A DNA stretch of 14,637 nucleotides, from contig JAVVEH010000067.1 in assembly GCA_032251435.1 (NCBI GenBank), positions 1-14,637 of the forward strand, in the 5' to 3' direction. Both the position numbers and the translations under genes were made by a program. The notes below the pieces were generated by a model that saw nothing but the letters and a program-made list of their open reading frames with translations, did no database searches and was not told the DNA's origin. Source of the DNA: JAVVEH01 sp032251435 (GTDB taxonomy: Bacteria > Verrucomicrobiota > Lentisphaeria > Oligosphaerales > MVZH01). Positions 1-5,989 of the stretch are shown here, one piece after another (the first letter of the stretch is position 1; every line of letters starts with the position of its first letter).

Positions 1-114
1 CATTACTTTATATGCGGAAAACGCGAATTTTAGATGGGTCAGGTGTGACGCTTACTTTTTGTGATGCTTTTTTTTCTTCTATTTCCCCTTTTTGACAAGC
101 ATCCTGGAGGAGAT

Positions 115-444
115 ATGTCCGGGAAATTTACATATGCTTTGCTCGAGGAAATCAAGGTGGCTTCTAAAGCGTCAGTAAAACTTTGCGGCCCCATCACCAA
201 TATCGATAGCAAAATGATTGTTAAGCGTCTTACGGGACGTTCTGTTTTTGCCAAACACCCTCCATTTATATATCTCTCTCCCAGACAGTTCAACTCTGAC
301 GGATATCTTGTTGATGCATGGGGCACGCCAATAGTATTTCAACTGGAGCAAGGCGGAGATACGTTAATGGTATTTTCCTACGGTCCGGATAAAAAACCTG
401 GCGGAGGCGATGATATTTCAGTTTCGATTAACAACGTCGAGTAA
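115..444 (+). CDS. Small protein resembling the C-terminal part of a type II secretion/type IV pseudopilin (GspG-like)
   Basis: A 109-residue protein whose C-terminal half has the layout of GspG/prepilin-like proteins: a DAWGTPIVF segment (the D-x-WG-x-P motif), then FSYGPDKKPGGGDDIS, the glycine- and aspartate-rich loop that in GspG pseudopilins binds calcium. The usual N-terminal prepilin peptide (GFTLIE followed by a long hydrophobic helix) is missing. I chose ATG 115 because GGAGG at 106-110 precedes it. An in-frame GTG at 61 and ATG at 64 would add a short hydrophobic stretch (MMLFFLLFPLF), too short for a full membrane helix and without a ribosome binding site. The gene may be a truncated or degenerate pseudopilin, or a small exported protein whose anchor is that stretch. 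It is more AT-rich than the genes from 1759 on. Family assignment is by motif only; function unknown. Confidence 0.55.
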   Translation: MSGKFTYALLEEIKVASKASVKLCGPITNIDSKMIVKRLTGRSVFAKHPPFIYLSPRQFNSDGYLVDAWGTPIVFQLEQGGDTLMVFSYGPDKKPGGGDDISVSINNVE

Positions 445-469
445 AAGCGGGTCCTCCGATTTGCTTTTA
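442..469 (+). terminator. Stem-loop overlapping the stop codon of the pseudopilin-like gene
   Basis: TAAAAGC at 442-448 and GCTTTTA at 463-469 are perfect 7-base inverted repeats around a 14-base loop, and the TAA in the left arm is the gene's own stop codon. No clean T-run follows, so it would be a weak terminator or an mRNA 3'-end stabiliser. An imperfect second copy of the whole element lies at 1468-1492. Confidence 0.35.
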
Positions 470-550
470 TCTCATAAATCATTTTAGATAAATGACTTGA
501 AAGTATAAAAAACAAGGAAAATCTTGGCAAGAAAAGGATATCTTGTTTGT

Positions 551-616
551 GGATTCCAATTTAACCGGCTAAAAAACGCGAAAGCCGCGACAGCCCATTT
601 TGACCCTCGGCTAAAA
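551..616. repeat. Imperfect tandem-type repeats resembling an IS21-family terminus
   Basis: CGGCTAAAA occurs at 566-574 and again at 608-616, and the flanks are also alike (CCAATTTAACCGG versus CCCATTTTGACCCTCGG). Read on the minus strand, the units begin TTTTAGCCG and continue toward a TCAAAATGGGC-like segment. Subterminal repeats of this general look are typical of IS21-family ends, but no transposase gene or opposite end is visible, so at most this is a remnant. The comparison is from memory of the family, not a search. Confidence 0.25.
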
Positions 617-634
617 TCCCACCTGCTTGCCATT

Positions 635-676
635 GCAGACCATCTGTCCCAAGGCTAGCTTAACTCCATGGTCTGC
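635..676. repeat. Inverted repeat GCAGACCAT/ATGGTCTGC upstream of the toxin-antitoxin pair
   Basis: Perfect 9-base arms at 635-643 and 668-676 enclose 24 bases that contain the palindrome GCTAGC. The right arm is part of CCATGGTCTGCCCG (666-679), which recurs as CCATGGTCTGTCCCG at 1454-1468, just past the toxin gene. It may be a REP/MITE-like element end. Confidence 0.45.
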
Positions 677-768
677 CCGATTTCCCAACCCCCTGAGCTA
701 CGCCTGCGACAGTCGAAAGAACCTGAAAACGCACTTTTTAGTCGCTTTCCCTTGTGGGGAAAAGAGAG

Positions 769-796
769 TTGCAATCTTTTTAATTTGGTTTAGCTT
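769..796 (+). promoter_or_regulatory. Possible weak promoter for the DUF433/DUF5615 pair
   Basis: TTGCAA (769-774) and TAGCTT (791-796) are separated by 16 bases and lie about 30 bases ahead of the antitoxin ATG. Both hexamers are imperfect. The adjacent 6-base hairpin TTTCCC/GGGAAA at 746-762 could be an operator, but that is a guess. Confidence 0.25.
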
Positions 797-825
797 ACGG
801 CCAGATTACGAATAGGATCCATAAA

Positions 826-1056
826 ATGAATCAACGCATTGAAATAAATCCGTCCATCTGCCACGGCAAACCGGTTGTCAGAGGAACCCGGGTGTTGGTC
901 TGTAACATCCTGGGGGCGCTTGCTGGCGGAGACTCCATTGAAAGTGTGCTGGAGGACTATCCTAATATCACCCGTGATGATGTGCTTGCCAGCCTGGACT
1001 TTGGCGGGCAACTGTCCCGTTTTGAGGAAGCACCGTACGAACAGGCTGTTTCATGA
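826..1056 (+). CDS. DUF433 domain protein, probable antitoxin
   Basis: A 76-residue protein with the classic DUF433 signature ICHGKPVVRGTRV at residues 11-23, followed by the helical part (ALAGGDSIESVLEDYPNIT) that forms a winged-helix-like DNA-binding fold in this family. DUF433 proteins are typically encoded directly ahead of DUF5615 PIN-like proteins and are thought to be the antitoxins of a type II toxin-antitoxin system, neutralising the toxin and repressing their own promoter. The start at ATG 826 is supported by AGGA at 814-817. Its TGA overlaps the ATG of the next gene (ATGA), so the two are translationally coupled. Length is normal for the family. The family call is sure; toxin-antitoxin activity is inferred from family and context. 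Confidence 0.9.
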   Translation: MNQRIEINPSICHGKPVVRGTRVLVCNILGALAGGDSIESVLEDYPNITRDDVLASLDFGGQLSRFEEAPYEQAVS

Positions 1057-1427
1057 GGTTCCTTTTGGACGAGAACTTTCCTCGCAGCGCGGCGGACATG
1101 TTGGTCGCCATGGGACACGAGGTACTTGATGTCCGAGGAAGTGAAAAAGAAGGTGTAGACGACAGCGCACTGTTCGGGTTCGCGCAGAAAAACACAGCCG
1201 TTCTTTTGACTACAGACCGTGACTTTTTCCACACCGTTCCGTGGCAGTCTCCCATCAATCATGGCGTTGTCGTCATTGCTCTTCGTCAACCGAACAGGGA
1301 GCGTATTCTTAAGCGCCTTCGCTGGTTCCTTCAACATTTCGGCACAGAATCACTTGTTGATCGCGTTTTTCTTCTTCGGGACACCACTTACATTGTCTCG
1401 CCGGGACATGCGGAAACCTTTGAATAA
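1053..1427 (+). CDS. DUF5615 PIN-like protein, probable toxin nuclease
   Basis: A 124-residue protein starting MRFLLDENFP, the hallmark of DUF5615/Mut7-C-type PIN-like proteins. Acidic residues expected to bind metal in a PIN-like active site are visible: D6 and E7, D36/D37, and D55 and D57 in TTDRDFF. A hydrophobic core strand (HGVVVIALR) follows at about residue 70. By family it is a predicted metal-dependent ribonuclease and the toxin partner of the DUF433 protein just upstream, with which it shares an ATGA overlap. Full length, no visible defect, so the pair should be functional. The pair sits between AT-rich repeat-bearing stretches, which fits a mobile accessory cassette. Toxicity and RNA target are unknown. 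Confidence 0.88.
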   Translation: MRFLLDENFPRSAADMLVAMGHEVLDVRGSEKEGVDDSALFGFAQKNTAVLLTTDRDFFHTVPWQSPINHGVVVIALRQPNRERILKRLRWFLQHFGTESLVDRVFLLRDTTYIVSPGHAETFE

Positions 1428-1453
1428 CTGGAGCCCATCGAAGCGGTCCATTA

Positions 1454-1492
1454 CCATGGTCTGTCCCGTAAAAGCCTCCGATTTGATTTTAT
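1454..1492. repeat. Composite repeat: CCATGGTCTGTCCCG plus second copy of the GTAAAAGC...CTCCGATTTG element
   Basis: Bases 1468-1475 (GTAAAAGC) and 1476-1492 (CTCCGATTTGATTTTAT) match 441-448 and 454-470; the first copy has 5 extra bases (449-453) and there is one substitution. The preceding CCATGGTCTGTCCCG (1454-1468) matches 666-679 with one inserted T. The two motifs abut here but are about 200 bases apart to the left of the toxin-antitoxin pair. Confidence 0.5.
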
Positions 1493-1595
1493 AATGTGAG
1501 CTTCTATATTGCTTTCAACAATTCAGGAAGCGACAGGAGTGCTTTTGTATGCCAAGACCTTTCCACATGGAATATCCGGATACCTAGGAAAAAGA

Positions 1596-1622
1596 GGGGC
1601 ATTGCCGAGCCCGGCATGCTCC
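1596..1622 (+). promoter_or_regulatory. Strong hairpin in the presumed leader of the PfkB-family gene
   Basis: GGGGCA (1596-1601), a single bulged T, TGCCG (1603-1607), loop AGCC, then CGGCA (1612-1616) and TGCTCC (1617-1622) pair over 11 base pairs with one G-U. No T-run follows. Whether it is transcribed is unknown. Confidence 0.35.
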
Positions 1623-1686
1623 GTCCGCACCTGTGACGAGACCGCGGAATGGGACTGGATAACGGCGTGAAAAAACACCCGCCGGC

Positions 1687-1709
1687 GGCCGCCGCGGTCC
1701 CCGGCGGCC
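1687..1709 (+). promoter_or_regulatory. GC-rich hairpin 50 bases upstream of the PfkB-family start
   Basis: GGCCGCC (1687-1693) and GGCGGCC (1703-1709) form a perfect 7-base stem with a 9-base loop. There is no T-run. It could affect translation or transcript stability, or simply reflect GC-rich sequence. Confidence 0.3.
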
Positions 1710-1758
1710 TGCCTGTGTTCAGGGCGCCTCAACCAACCGCCATGGAATCTGATAAATC

Positions 1759-2661
1759 ATGAATACGACCACACCCTACGACATCACCTTTGTCGGGCAC
1801 ATGTGCTACGACGAGATTTCAACCCCCGACATGCCTGAGCCAGTGGTTTCACCCGGCAGCGCCGTGCTTTGCGGCGCCATGGCCGCGGCCCGCACCGGCA
1901 AAAAAATCGCCGCTGTGGTCCGGATGGCCGAGGCGGACGCGCCAATCGTCGAGCCGATGCGTGACGCCGGCGTGGACGTGTTTATCGCCGCCGCGCCGGA
2001 AACCACCTACAGCCGGGTGATTCACGAAACGCATGATGTCGATGAGCGGCGGCTCATTCTAACCCGCGACGCGGGATTCTTCACGATGAATGATGTGGCT
2101 GGTCTGAACAGCCGTCATGTGCATCTCGCCGGTATCTCCGACCGGGAGTTCAGCCTGGATTTTGTCCGGAAAATGTCACAATGTGACTGGACGCTGTCCA
2201 CCGACATGCAGAGTTTCGTCCGCCAAGTCAATCCCGTGGATCGCGAGATCGCCTTCAAAGACGTGTCGGCTAAACGGGATATCTGCGCCTGTTTGAGCAA
2301 GCTGAAACTGGATATTGTTGAAGCGCGGCTGATCACCGGAATGGACGATCTGAGCGCCGCCGCCGCGGAGATCGCATCCTGGGGCGTGGATGAAATTCTG
2401 ATTACCGAATCCAAAGGTGTTCTGGGGCGGATCAACGGACGGGAACTCTACGAACCCTTTTCAAATAAAAGCGTGGTCGGACGGACCGGCCGTGGCGATA
2501 CGACGTTCGCCTCATACCTTTCCTGGCGGCTGGATCATTCCGCCTCCGAAGCCCTGAAATTCGCCGCCGCCCTGGTCTCCCTGAAAATGGAAACGCCCGG
2601 ACCGTTCACGGGATCGCTGGACGATGTTCTCAAGCGGATGAAAGAATGCCACGCCGGATAG
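1759..2661 (+). CDS. PfkB-family carbohydrate/nucleoside kinase
   Basis: A 300-residue ribokinase-fold protein. The N-terminal strand FVGHMCYDEI (residues 11-20) and the glycine-containing GSAVLCGAMAAARTG (33-47) correspond to the substrate-binding start of PfkB proteins. Near the C-terminus GRTGRGDTTFASY (241-253) is the PfkB signature 2, with the anion hole and the catalytic aspartate D247, followed by the ATP-binding helix EALKFAAALVSLK. It is thus expected to phosphorylate a sugar or related small molecule in the cytoplasm using ATP; the substrate cannot be read from the sequence. In signature 2 the usual DTxGAGD is RTGRGD here, as in several divergent members. The ATG at 1759 has only a weak upstream GGA (1744-1746). 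It is followed after 98 bases by the URO-D family gene, with a terminator-like hairpin between them. Confidence 0.85.
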   Translation: MNTTTPYDITFVGHMCYDEISTPDMPEPVVSPGSAVLCGAMAAARTGKKIAAVVRMAEADAPIVEPMRDAGVDVFIAAAPETTYSRVIHETHDVDERRLILTRDAGFFTMNDVAGLNSRHVHLAGISDREFSLDFVRKMSQCDWTLSTDMQSFVRQVNPVDREIAFKDVSAKRDICACLSKLKLDIVEARLITGMDDLSAAAAEIASWGVDEILITESKGVLGRINGRELYEPFSNKSVVGRTGRGDTTFASYLSWRLDHSASEALKFAAALVSLKMETPGPFTGSLDDVLKRMKECHAG

Positions 2662-2695
2662 ATTGAAACCGGTAATAACCTCCAAAAACGACACG

Positions 2696-2737
2696 CGCGC
2701 GGAAATGATCACGGCTTTCCCGCGGATTCTTTTTTTA
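2696..2737 (+). terminator. Intrinsic-terminator-like hairpin between the PfkB and URO-D genes
   Basis: CGCG (2696-2699), a bulged C, and GGAAA (2701-2705) pair with TTTCC (2716-2720) and CGCG (2721-2724), and a T-rich run ending in seven T residues follows (2729-2736). This is a good Rho-independent terminator shape on the plus strand and could end or attenuate transcription from the kinase gene. Confidence 0.55.
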
Positions 2738-2759
2738 TCAGGAAAGGTAAGGAAAAATA

Positions 2760-3806
2760 ATGGCGCATAACCCTTTTGAGATTCAATCCCTGCCCGCGCC
2801 GTCACCTGATTTCAAGCATCTGCTGAAGGTGCTGCGGGGAGAAACCCCGGACCGTCCAACGCTGTTTGAGTTTTTTCTCAACGGGCCGCTTTATCGCCGC
2901 CTGGCTGAAACCACGGGATTGACTGTGGCGGGCGCCCCGGAATGGCTGGTGACGCAACGGGGCTTTTACGCCGCCGGATACGATTACGCGACCACCCATG
3001 TGCCTAATTTTGAATTCGCCGTAGGCGCTCAGGAAAAAGCCTCATCCCTGTCCCTGAATAAAGGTGTCATCATCACCGACCGGGCCTCTTTTGACACCTA
3101 CGCGTGGCCGGATCCGGCCTTGGCGGACTATGACCATCTGGACACGGCCGCCGCCACCCTCCCCGCCGGCATGAAACTGATTGTTCCCGGTCCGTTTGGC
3201 GTGTTGGAAAACGTGATCCGACTGGTCGGCTACGAGAATCTTTGCTTAATGATTCTAGATGATGAGCAGTTAGTTTACGATATTTTTGAGCGCGTGGGCG
3301 GACGGCTCGCCCGGTTTTATCAGTTGGCCGCGCCGCGTCCCGGTGTCGGCGCCTGTATCTCCAATGATGACTGGGGATTCAACACGCAAACCATGCTGTC
3401 TCCGGATGACATGCGGCGGTTTGTCTTTCCCTGGCACAAACGGATCGTGGAAAGCATCCACGCGGCGGGAAAACCCGCGATTCTGCACTCATGCGGCTAT
3501 TACGGTGAAATCATGGATGATATTGTCGAAGAGATGAAATATGACGGCCGCCACTCATACGAAGACACGATCATTCCCGTGGAAAAAGCCTACGACGACC
3601 TGCGTGGCCGCATCGCGGTTCTGGGTGGCATTGATGTGGATTACATCTGCCGTCATTCGCCCCGGGAGGTGTTTGACCGGGCCCGGAAGATGGTGGAAAA
3701 GGGACAAGCCGGCGGCTACGCTTTGGGCACAGGCAATAGCGTGCCCGAATATGTGCCTGATGAGGCGTATCTGGCGATGATCCTCGCCGCGGTGGCGGAT
3801 CGGTAA
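2760..3806 (+). CDS. URO-D superfamily protein (uroporphyrinogen decarboxylase-like, not HemE)
   Basis: A 348-residue TIM-barrel protein of the uroporphyrinogen decarboxylase superfamily. Typical segments are GETPDRP (28-33), SNDDWGFNTQTMLSP (201-215), LHSCG (242-246), VLGGIDVDY (287-295) and ALGTGNSVPEYVP (321-333). The HSC (243-245) matches the first two zinc ligands of MtaA/CmuA-type corrinoid methyltransferases; the third cysteine expected in the C-terminal glycine loop appears replaced (GTGN). The N-terminal arginine motif of true HemE (RQAGR) is absent, so it is not a tetrapyrrole decarboxylase and is not part of the ahb pathway nearby. Likely a methyltransferase-like or other enzyme of unknown substrate; such genes are common near sugar-use genes in some bacteria. 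ATG 2760 has AAGGA at 2749-2753. Confidence 0.85.
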   Translation: MAHNPFEIQSLPAPSPDFKHLLKVLRGETPDRPTLFEFFLNGPLYRRLAETTGLTVAGAPEWLVTQRGFYAAGYDYATTHVPNFEFAVGAQEKASSLSLNKGVIITDRASFDTYAWPDPALADYDHLDTAAATLPAGMKLIVPGPFGVLENVIRLVGYENLCLMILDDEQLVYDIFERVGGRLARFYQLAAPRPGVGACISNDDWGFNTQTMLSPDDMRRFVFPWHKRIVESIHAAGKPAILHSCGYYGEIMDDIVEEMKYDGRHSYEDTIIPVEKAYDDLRGRIAVLGGIDVDYICRHSPREVFDRARKMVEKGQAGGYALGTGNSVPEYVPDEAYLAMILAAVADR

Positions 3807-3810
3807 ACAT

Positions 3811-3837
3811 AAAACCCGCCACCACCGGGACCGGCGG
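3811..3837 (-). terminator. Possible terminator at the end of the ahb operon
   Basis: Read on the minus strand, CCGCC (3837-3833) and GGCGG (3820-3816) form a 5-base GC stem followed by GTTTT (3815-3811). It lies between the convergent URO-D and ahbAB genes, about 15 bases past the ahbAB stop. Short stem and short T-run make it only a fair candidate. Confidence 0.35.
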
Positions 3838-3851
3838 CGAAGCGTCAGTAA

Positions 3852-4874
3852 TCAGCCATGACCGCCAGTTTCGCCGCTGAAATACACCATGCTGGTTTTT
3901 TTAAACTCACGGCGGGAGAACAGCACCTGGCGATCCACGGCGCCGGTGCCCGCCGCCAGCTCGTCCGCGACACCGCGGACAACGCGTTGTCCCGTTCCGT
4001 GAATCATGGCATACAGATTGTAGGGCCAGCCGGGGAGACGGGGCCGCTCGTAACAATGGCTGATTTCGCGCCGGTCGGCGAAACGCGCGCCGATCTCGTC
4101 GACCCGCTCATCCGGGACGTTCCAGACCGACAGACCGTTGGCGTTAAAGCCCGCCGCGTAGTGCTGGATAATCGCCCCGAAGCGCCGCATCCATCCATCT
4201 TTCCGGTAGGCGCGGAGACGGGTGAGCAACTGATTCCGCGGCATGCCCAATTCTCCGGCCAGGTCATCGTAGGGCGTCAAACCTGTGCCAATGTCTCCGC
4301 ATGTCCGGGCGATCAGCCGTTTGTCTTCAGCGTCGATAGGACGGCACGCCCCGTCAGCGCCCCCTGGCGGCTGACAAGTCCCGTGGCGGGCGCTGGACAC
4401 CGCGGCGGAGTCGAAAGGAAAGCGTACTTTGAGTTTGAAGGTTTTCAGAGCCGGCAGCATGTGAATCTCTCGGACACCCCCCGCCGCCGCCACACACGCG
4501 ACCGTTTCCCGCAATTGCCTCTGATCGCCGCCGATCACCGTGAACCAGAGATTGAGCCGCCCGTCCCGTTCATAGTTGTGGGTGACATTCGGGAAGCCGC
4601 TCGCCCGGGCCGCGGCGCGCTCGATGGTCGCCGCGTCCACTTCCGCGGCGACCAGCGACGTGACGTGCCCGAGGCGGGCCGGCACGTATGACCCGCCAAT
4701 CCGCCGGATAATGCCCGCCTGCCGGAGCCGGATCACCGCTTGACGCGTGGCGGCGGCCGATACGCCAAGGGATTCCGCGAGCCGCCCGTAGGGATCGGCG
4801 GCCAGCGGAAAATCCGACTGAATAAGGTCGAGCAAACGCCGATCGTCAACTGAAAGCGCGGCGCCCCGGATCAT
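3852..4874 (-). CDS. ahbAB: Siroheme decarboxylase, AhbA-AhbB fusion
   Basis: A 340-residue protein made of two Lrp/AsnC-like halves. Each begins with a helix-turn-helix-like part (about 10-65 and 180-240) and continues with a ferredoxin-like domain. The first half carries VTHNYERDGRLNLWF (97-111), the second ISHCYERP (271-278) followed by WPYNLYAMIHG (283-293). These HxYxR and NLW/NLY motifs mark the NirD/L/G/H-AhbA/B siroheme decarboxylases, which remove CO2 from the two acetate groups of siroheme on rings C and D to give 12,18-didecarboxysiroheme. In sulfate reducers AhbA and AhbB are two proteins forming a heterodimer; here they are joined by a linker at about 157-179. Assigning the first half to AhbA and the second to AhbB is by motif. 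The start ATG overlaps the ahbD stop (ATGA). A d1-heme (nir) role is less likely, since heme-pathway radical SAM genes are adjacent. Confidence 0.9.
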   Translation of the reverse strand: MIRGAALSVDDRRLLDLIQSDFPLAADPYGRLAESLGVSAAATRQAVIRLRQAGIIRRIGGSYVPARLGHVTSLVAAEVDAATIERAAARASGFPNVTHNYERDGRLNLWFTVIGGDQRQLRETVACVAAAGGVREIHMLPALKTFKLKVRFPFDSAAVSSARHGTCQPPGGADGACRPIDAEDKRLIARTCGDIGTGLTPYDDLAGELGMPRNQLLTRLRAYRKDGWMRRFGAIIQHYAAGFNANGLSVWNVPDERVDEIGARFADRREISHCYERPRLPGWPYNLYAMIHGTGQRVVRGVADELAAGTGAVDRQVLFSRREFKKTSMVYFSGETGGHG

Positions 4875-5989
4875 TGTTGACCTTCCCCCGCCCCACGGGC
4901 CGGTTCCGAGACCGCGCCGGTGCCGGACGGTTGATACGGACAGTCCGGATCAGCTTCGAGAAAATCACCCGTTTTGGCATAGGCGCGGGCCCGGCAACCC
5001 TGACAAACAAGCCGGTACGCGCAGACCCCGCATTTTCCCTTCAATTGGCCGGGATCGCGCAAAGTCTGGAAAACGGGCGCCGAGCGCCAGATGTCCACAA
5101 ATGGCCGCCGCCGCAGGTTCCCCGCCTTTACCGGCAGGTATCCGCACGGCTGAACATCGCCACACCGGGAAACAAAACAAACCGAACTTCCAGCCAGACA
5201 CCCGCGGGTGACGGTGTGCATGCCGTGTTCACCCGTGGCCGCTGTCGTTCCCGGCGCCGTTCCGGCCTGACGCATGATCCGGTGAAATTGGGGAGCGCAC
5301 GTGGCTTTGATCTGCAGTGTCCCTTCCAGATCGCCCGCCCGTTTAAAGAGCCACGTCAACGCCTGCTCGACGCGGTCGGCTTCCAGCCGTTCACGGGGAG
5401 CGATGTCCGCGCCGCAGCCAACGGGAACCAGCATAAACACGTGGAAAGCGTCCGCTCCCAGCGCCAATGACAGGGTCAATAAATCCTCCAGCTGGGATTC
5501 ATTGTGATGGGCCACGGTGACGTTAATCTGCATGGACATGCCAGCCCGACGGAGCGCGGCGTATCCCCGCAGGGCGGCATCGAAACTGCCCCCCTGGCCC
5601 CGGAACCGGTCATGCGTGGCGGCATCCGCGCCGTCGATACTGACACTGACACGCTGGATGCCCGAGGCCACGATACGCCGGGCTGTCGTATCGTCAACTA
5701 ATGTGCCGTTTGTGGCGAGCGCCACCCGCGAGAACCGTTTGGCGCACGCCTCGGCCACCGTGAAGAAATCCGGCCTTGTCAGCGGTTCACCACCGGTCAG
5801 GATCAGAATCGGATCACCGGCGGCGCGGATATCGTCGGCGGCTTGGAGTATGTCCCGGGTTCCAAGCTCATCGGCGGCGGGGTTTTCGCCCGCCTCACCC
5901 CGACAATGACGGCAACGCAGATTGCACCGCGCCGTCAGTTCCCAAAAGACCAGTCGGAGCGGCGGCGTTGAAAGGGGGGCGACGCTCAT
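4871..5989 (-). CDS. ahbD: AhbD, radical SAM heme synthase (Fe-coproporphyrin III to heme b)
   Basis: A 372-residue radical SAM protein with a SPASM-type C-terminus. The S-adenosylmethionine cluster motif C22-x3-C26-x2-C29 (RCNLRCRHC) is followed by GGEP at 66-69 and SVSIDG near 115. The C-terminal cysteines C264, C271, C276, C282, C320, C323, C329, C332 and C350 suit auxiliary [4Fe-4S] clusters. Segments FWELTARCNLRC, LQIKATCAPQFHRI, VCFVSRCGDVQPCGYLPV and GCRARAY are characteristic of AhbD/NirJ-like heme synthases, which oxidatively decarboxylate two propionates of iron-coproporphyrin III to vinyls, giving heme b. NirJ of d1-heme synthesis is the nearest alternative, but the paired AhbC and AhbAB point to heme b. 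It overlaps its neighbours by 4 bases on both sides (ATGA), so all three are co-translated. The last ~20 residues are a non-conserved Gly/Ala-rich tail. Confidence 0.9.
   Translation of the reverse strand: MSVAPLSTPPLRLVFWELTARCNLRCRHCRGEAGENPAADELGTRDILQAADDIRAAGDPILILTGGEPLTRPDFFTVAEACAKRFSRVALATNGTLVDDTTARRIVASGIQRVSVSIDGADAATHDRFRGQGGSFDAALRGYAALRRAGMSMQINVTVAHHNESQLEDLLTLSLALGADAFHVFMLVPVGCGADIAPRERLEADRVEQALTWLFKRAGDLEGTLQIKATCAPQFHRIMRQAGTAPGTTAATGEHGMHTVTRGCLAGSSVCFVSRCGDVQPCGYLPVKAGNLRRRPFVDIWRSAPVFQTLRDPGQLKGKCGVCAYRLVCQGCRARAYAKTGDFLEADPDCPYQPSGTGAVSEPARGAGEGQQ

Larger units (their letters stand above)
445..825. other. Gene-free AT-rich stretch with repeats, possible insertion-sequence debris
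   Basis: No convincing gene is present; the one open frame (627-815) has no ribosome binding site and no recognisable protein. The stretch holds a small AT hairpin (TCATTT 479-484 with AAATGA 490-495), a direct repeat CGGCTAAAA (566-574 and 608-616), an inverted repeat GCAGACCAT/ATGGTCTGC (635-643 and 668-676), a hairpin TTTCCC/GGGAAA (746-751 and 757-762), and at its right end the presumed promoter and ribosome binding site of the toxin-antitoxin pair. Confidence 0.6.
1428..1758. other. Gene-free leader region upstream of the PfkB-family kinase
   Basis: No protein-coding gene recognised. From left to right it holds a CCATGGTCTGTCCCG motif (1454-1468) running into a second copy of the 442-469 element (1468-1492), a TATAAT-like hexamer at 1490-1495 without a matching -35, a very short open frame (ATG 1550, 12 codons, preceded by AGGAG at 1536-1540), a strong hairpin at 1596-1622, and a GC-rich hairpin at 1687-1709. 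The composition changes from AT-rich to GC-rich at about 1590. Confidence 0.55.

Noticed and set aside
627..815. 62-codon plus-strand open frame
   Set aside because: No ribosome binding site, no recognisable protein, and it runs through an inverted repeat and the promoter region of the toxin-antitoxin pair.
1550..1588. 12-codon frame preceded by AGGAG as a leader peptide
   Set aside because: The codons show no run of regulatory amino acids and the hairpins after it do not form an evident attenuator with a T-run.
1577..1640. Cobalamin-riboswitch-like string (AAAGAGGGG... CCTGTGACGAG) upstream of the kinase
   Set aside because: It superficially resembles the core of a B12 riboswitch, but the stretch folds instead into one continuous 11-base-pair hairpin, and the downstream B12 box and other conserved segments are not found.
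3858..4691. 277-codon plus-strand frame opposite ahbAB
   Set aside because: Complementary to a gene with clear siroheme decarboxylase motifs; the translation has no recognisable domain.
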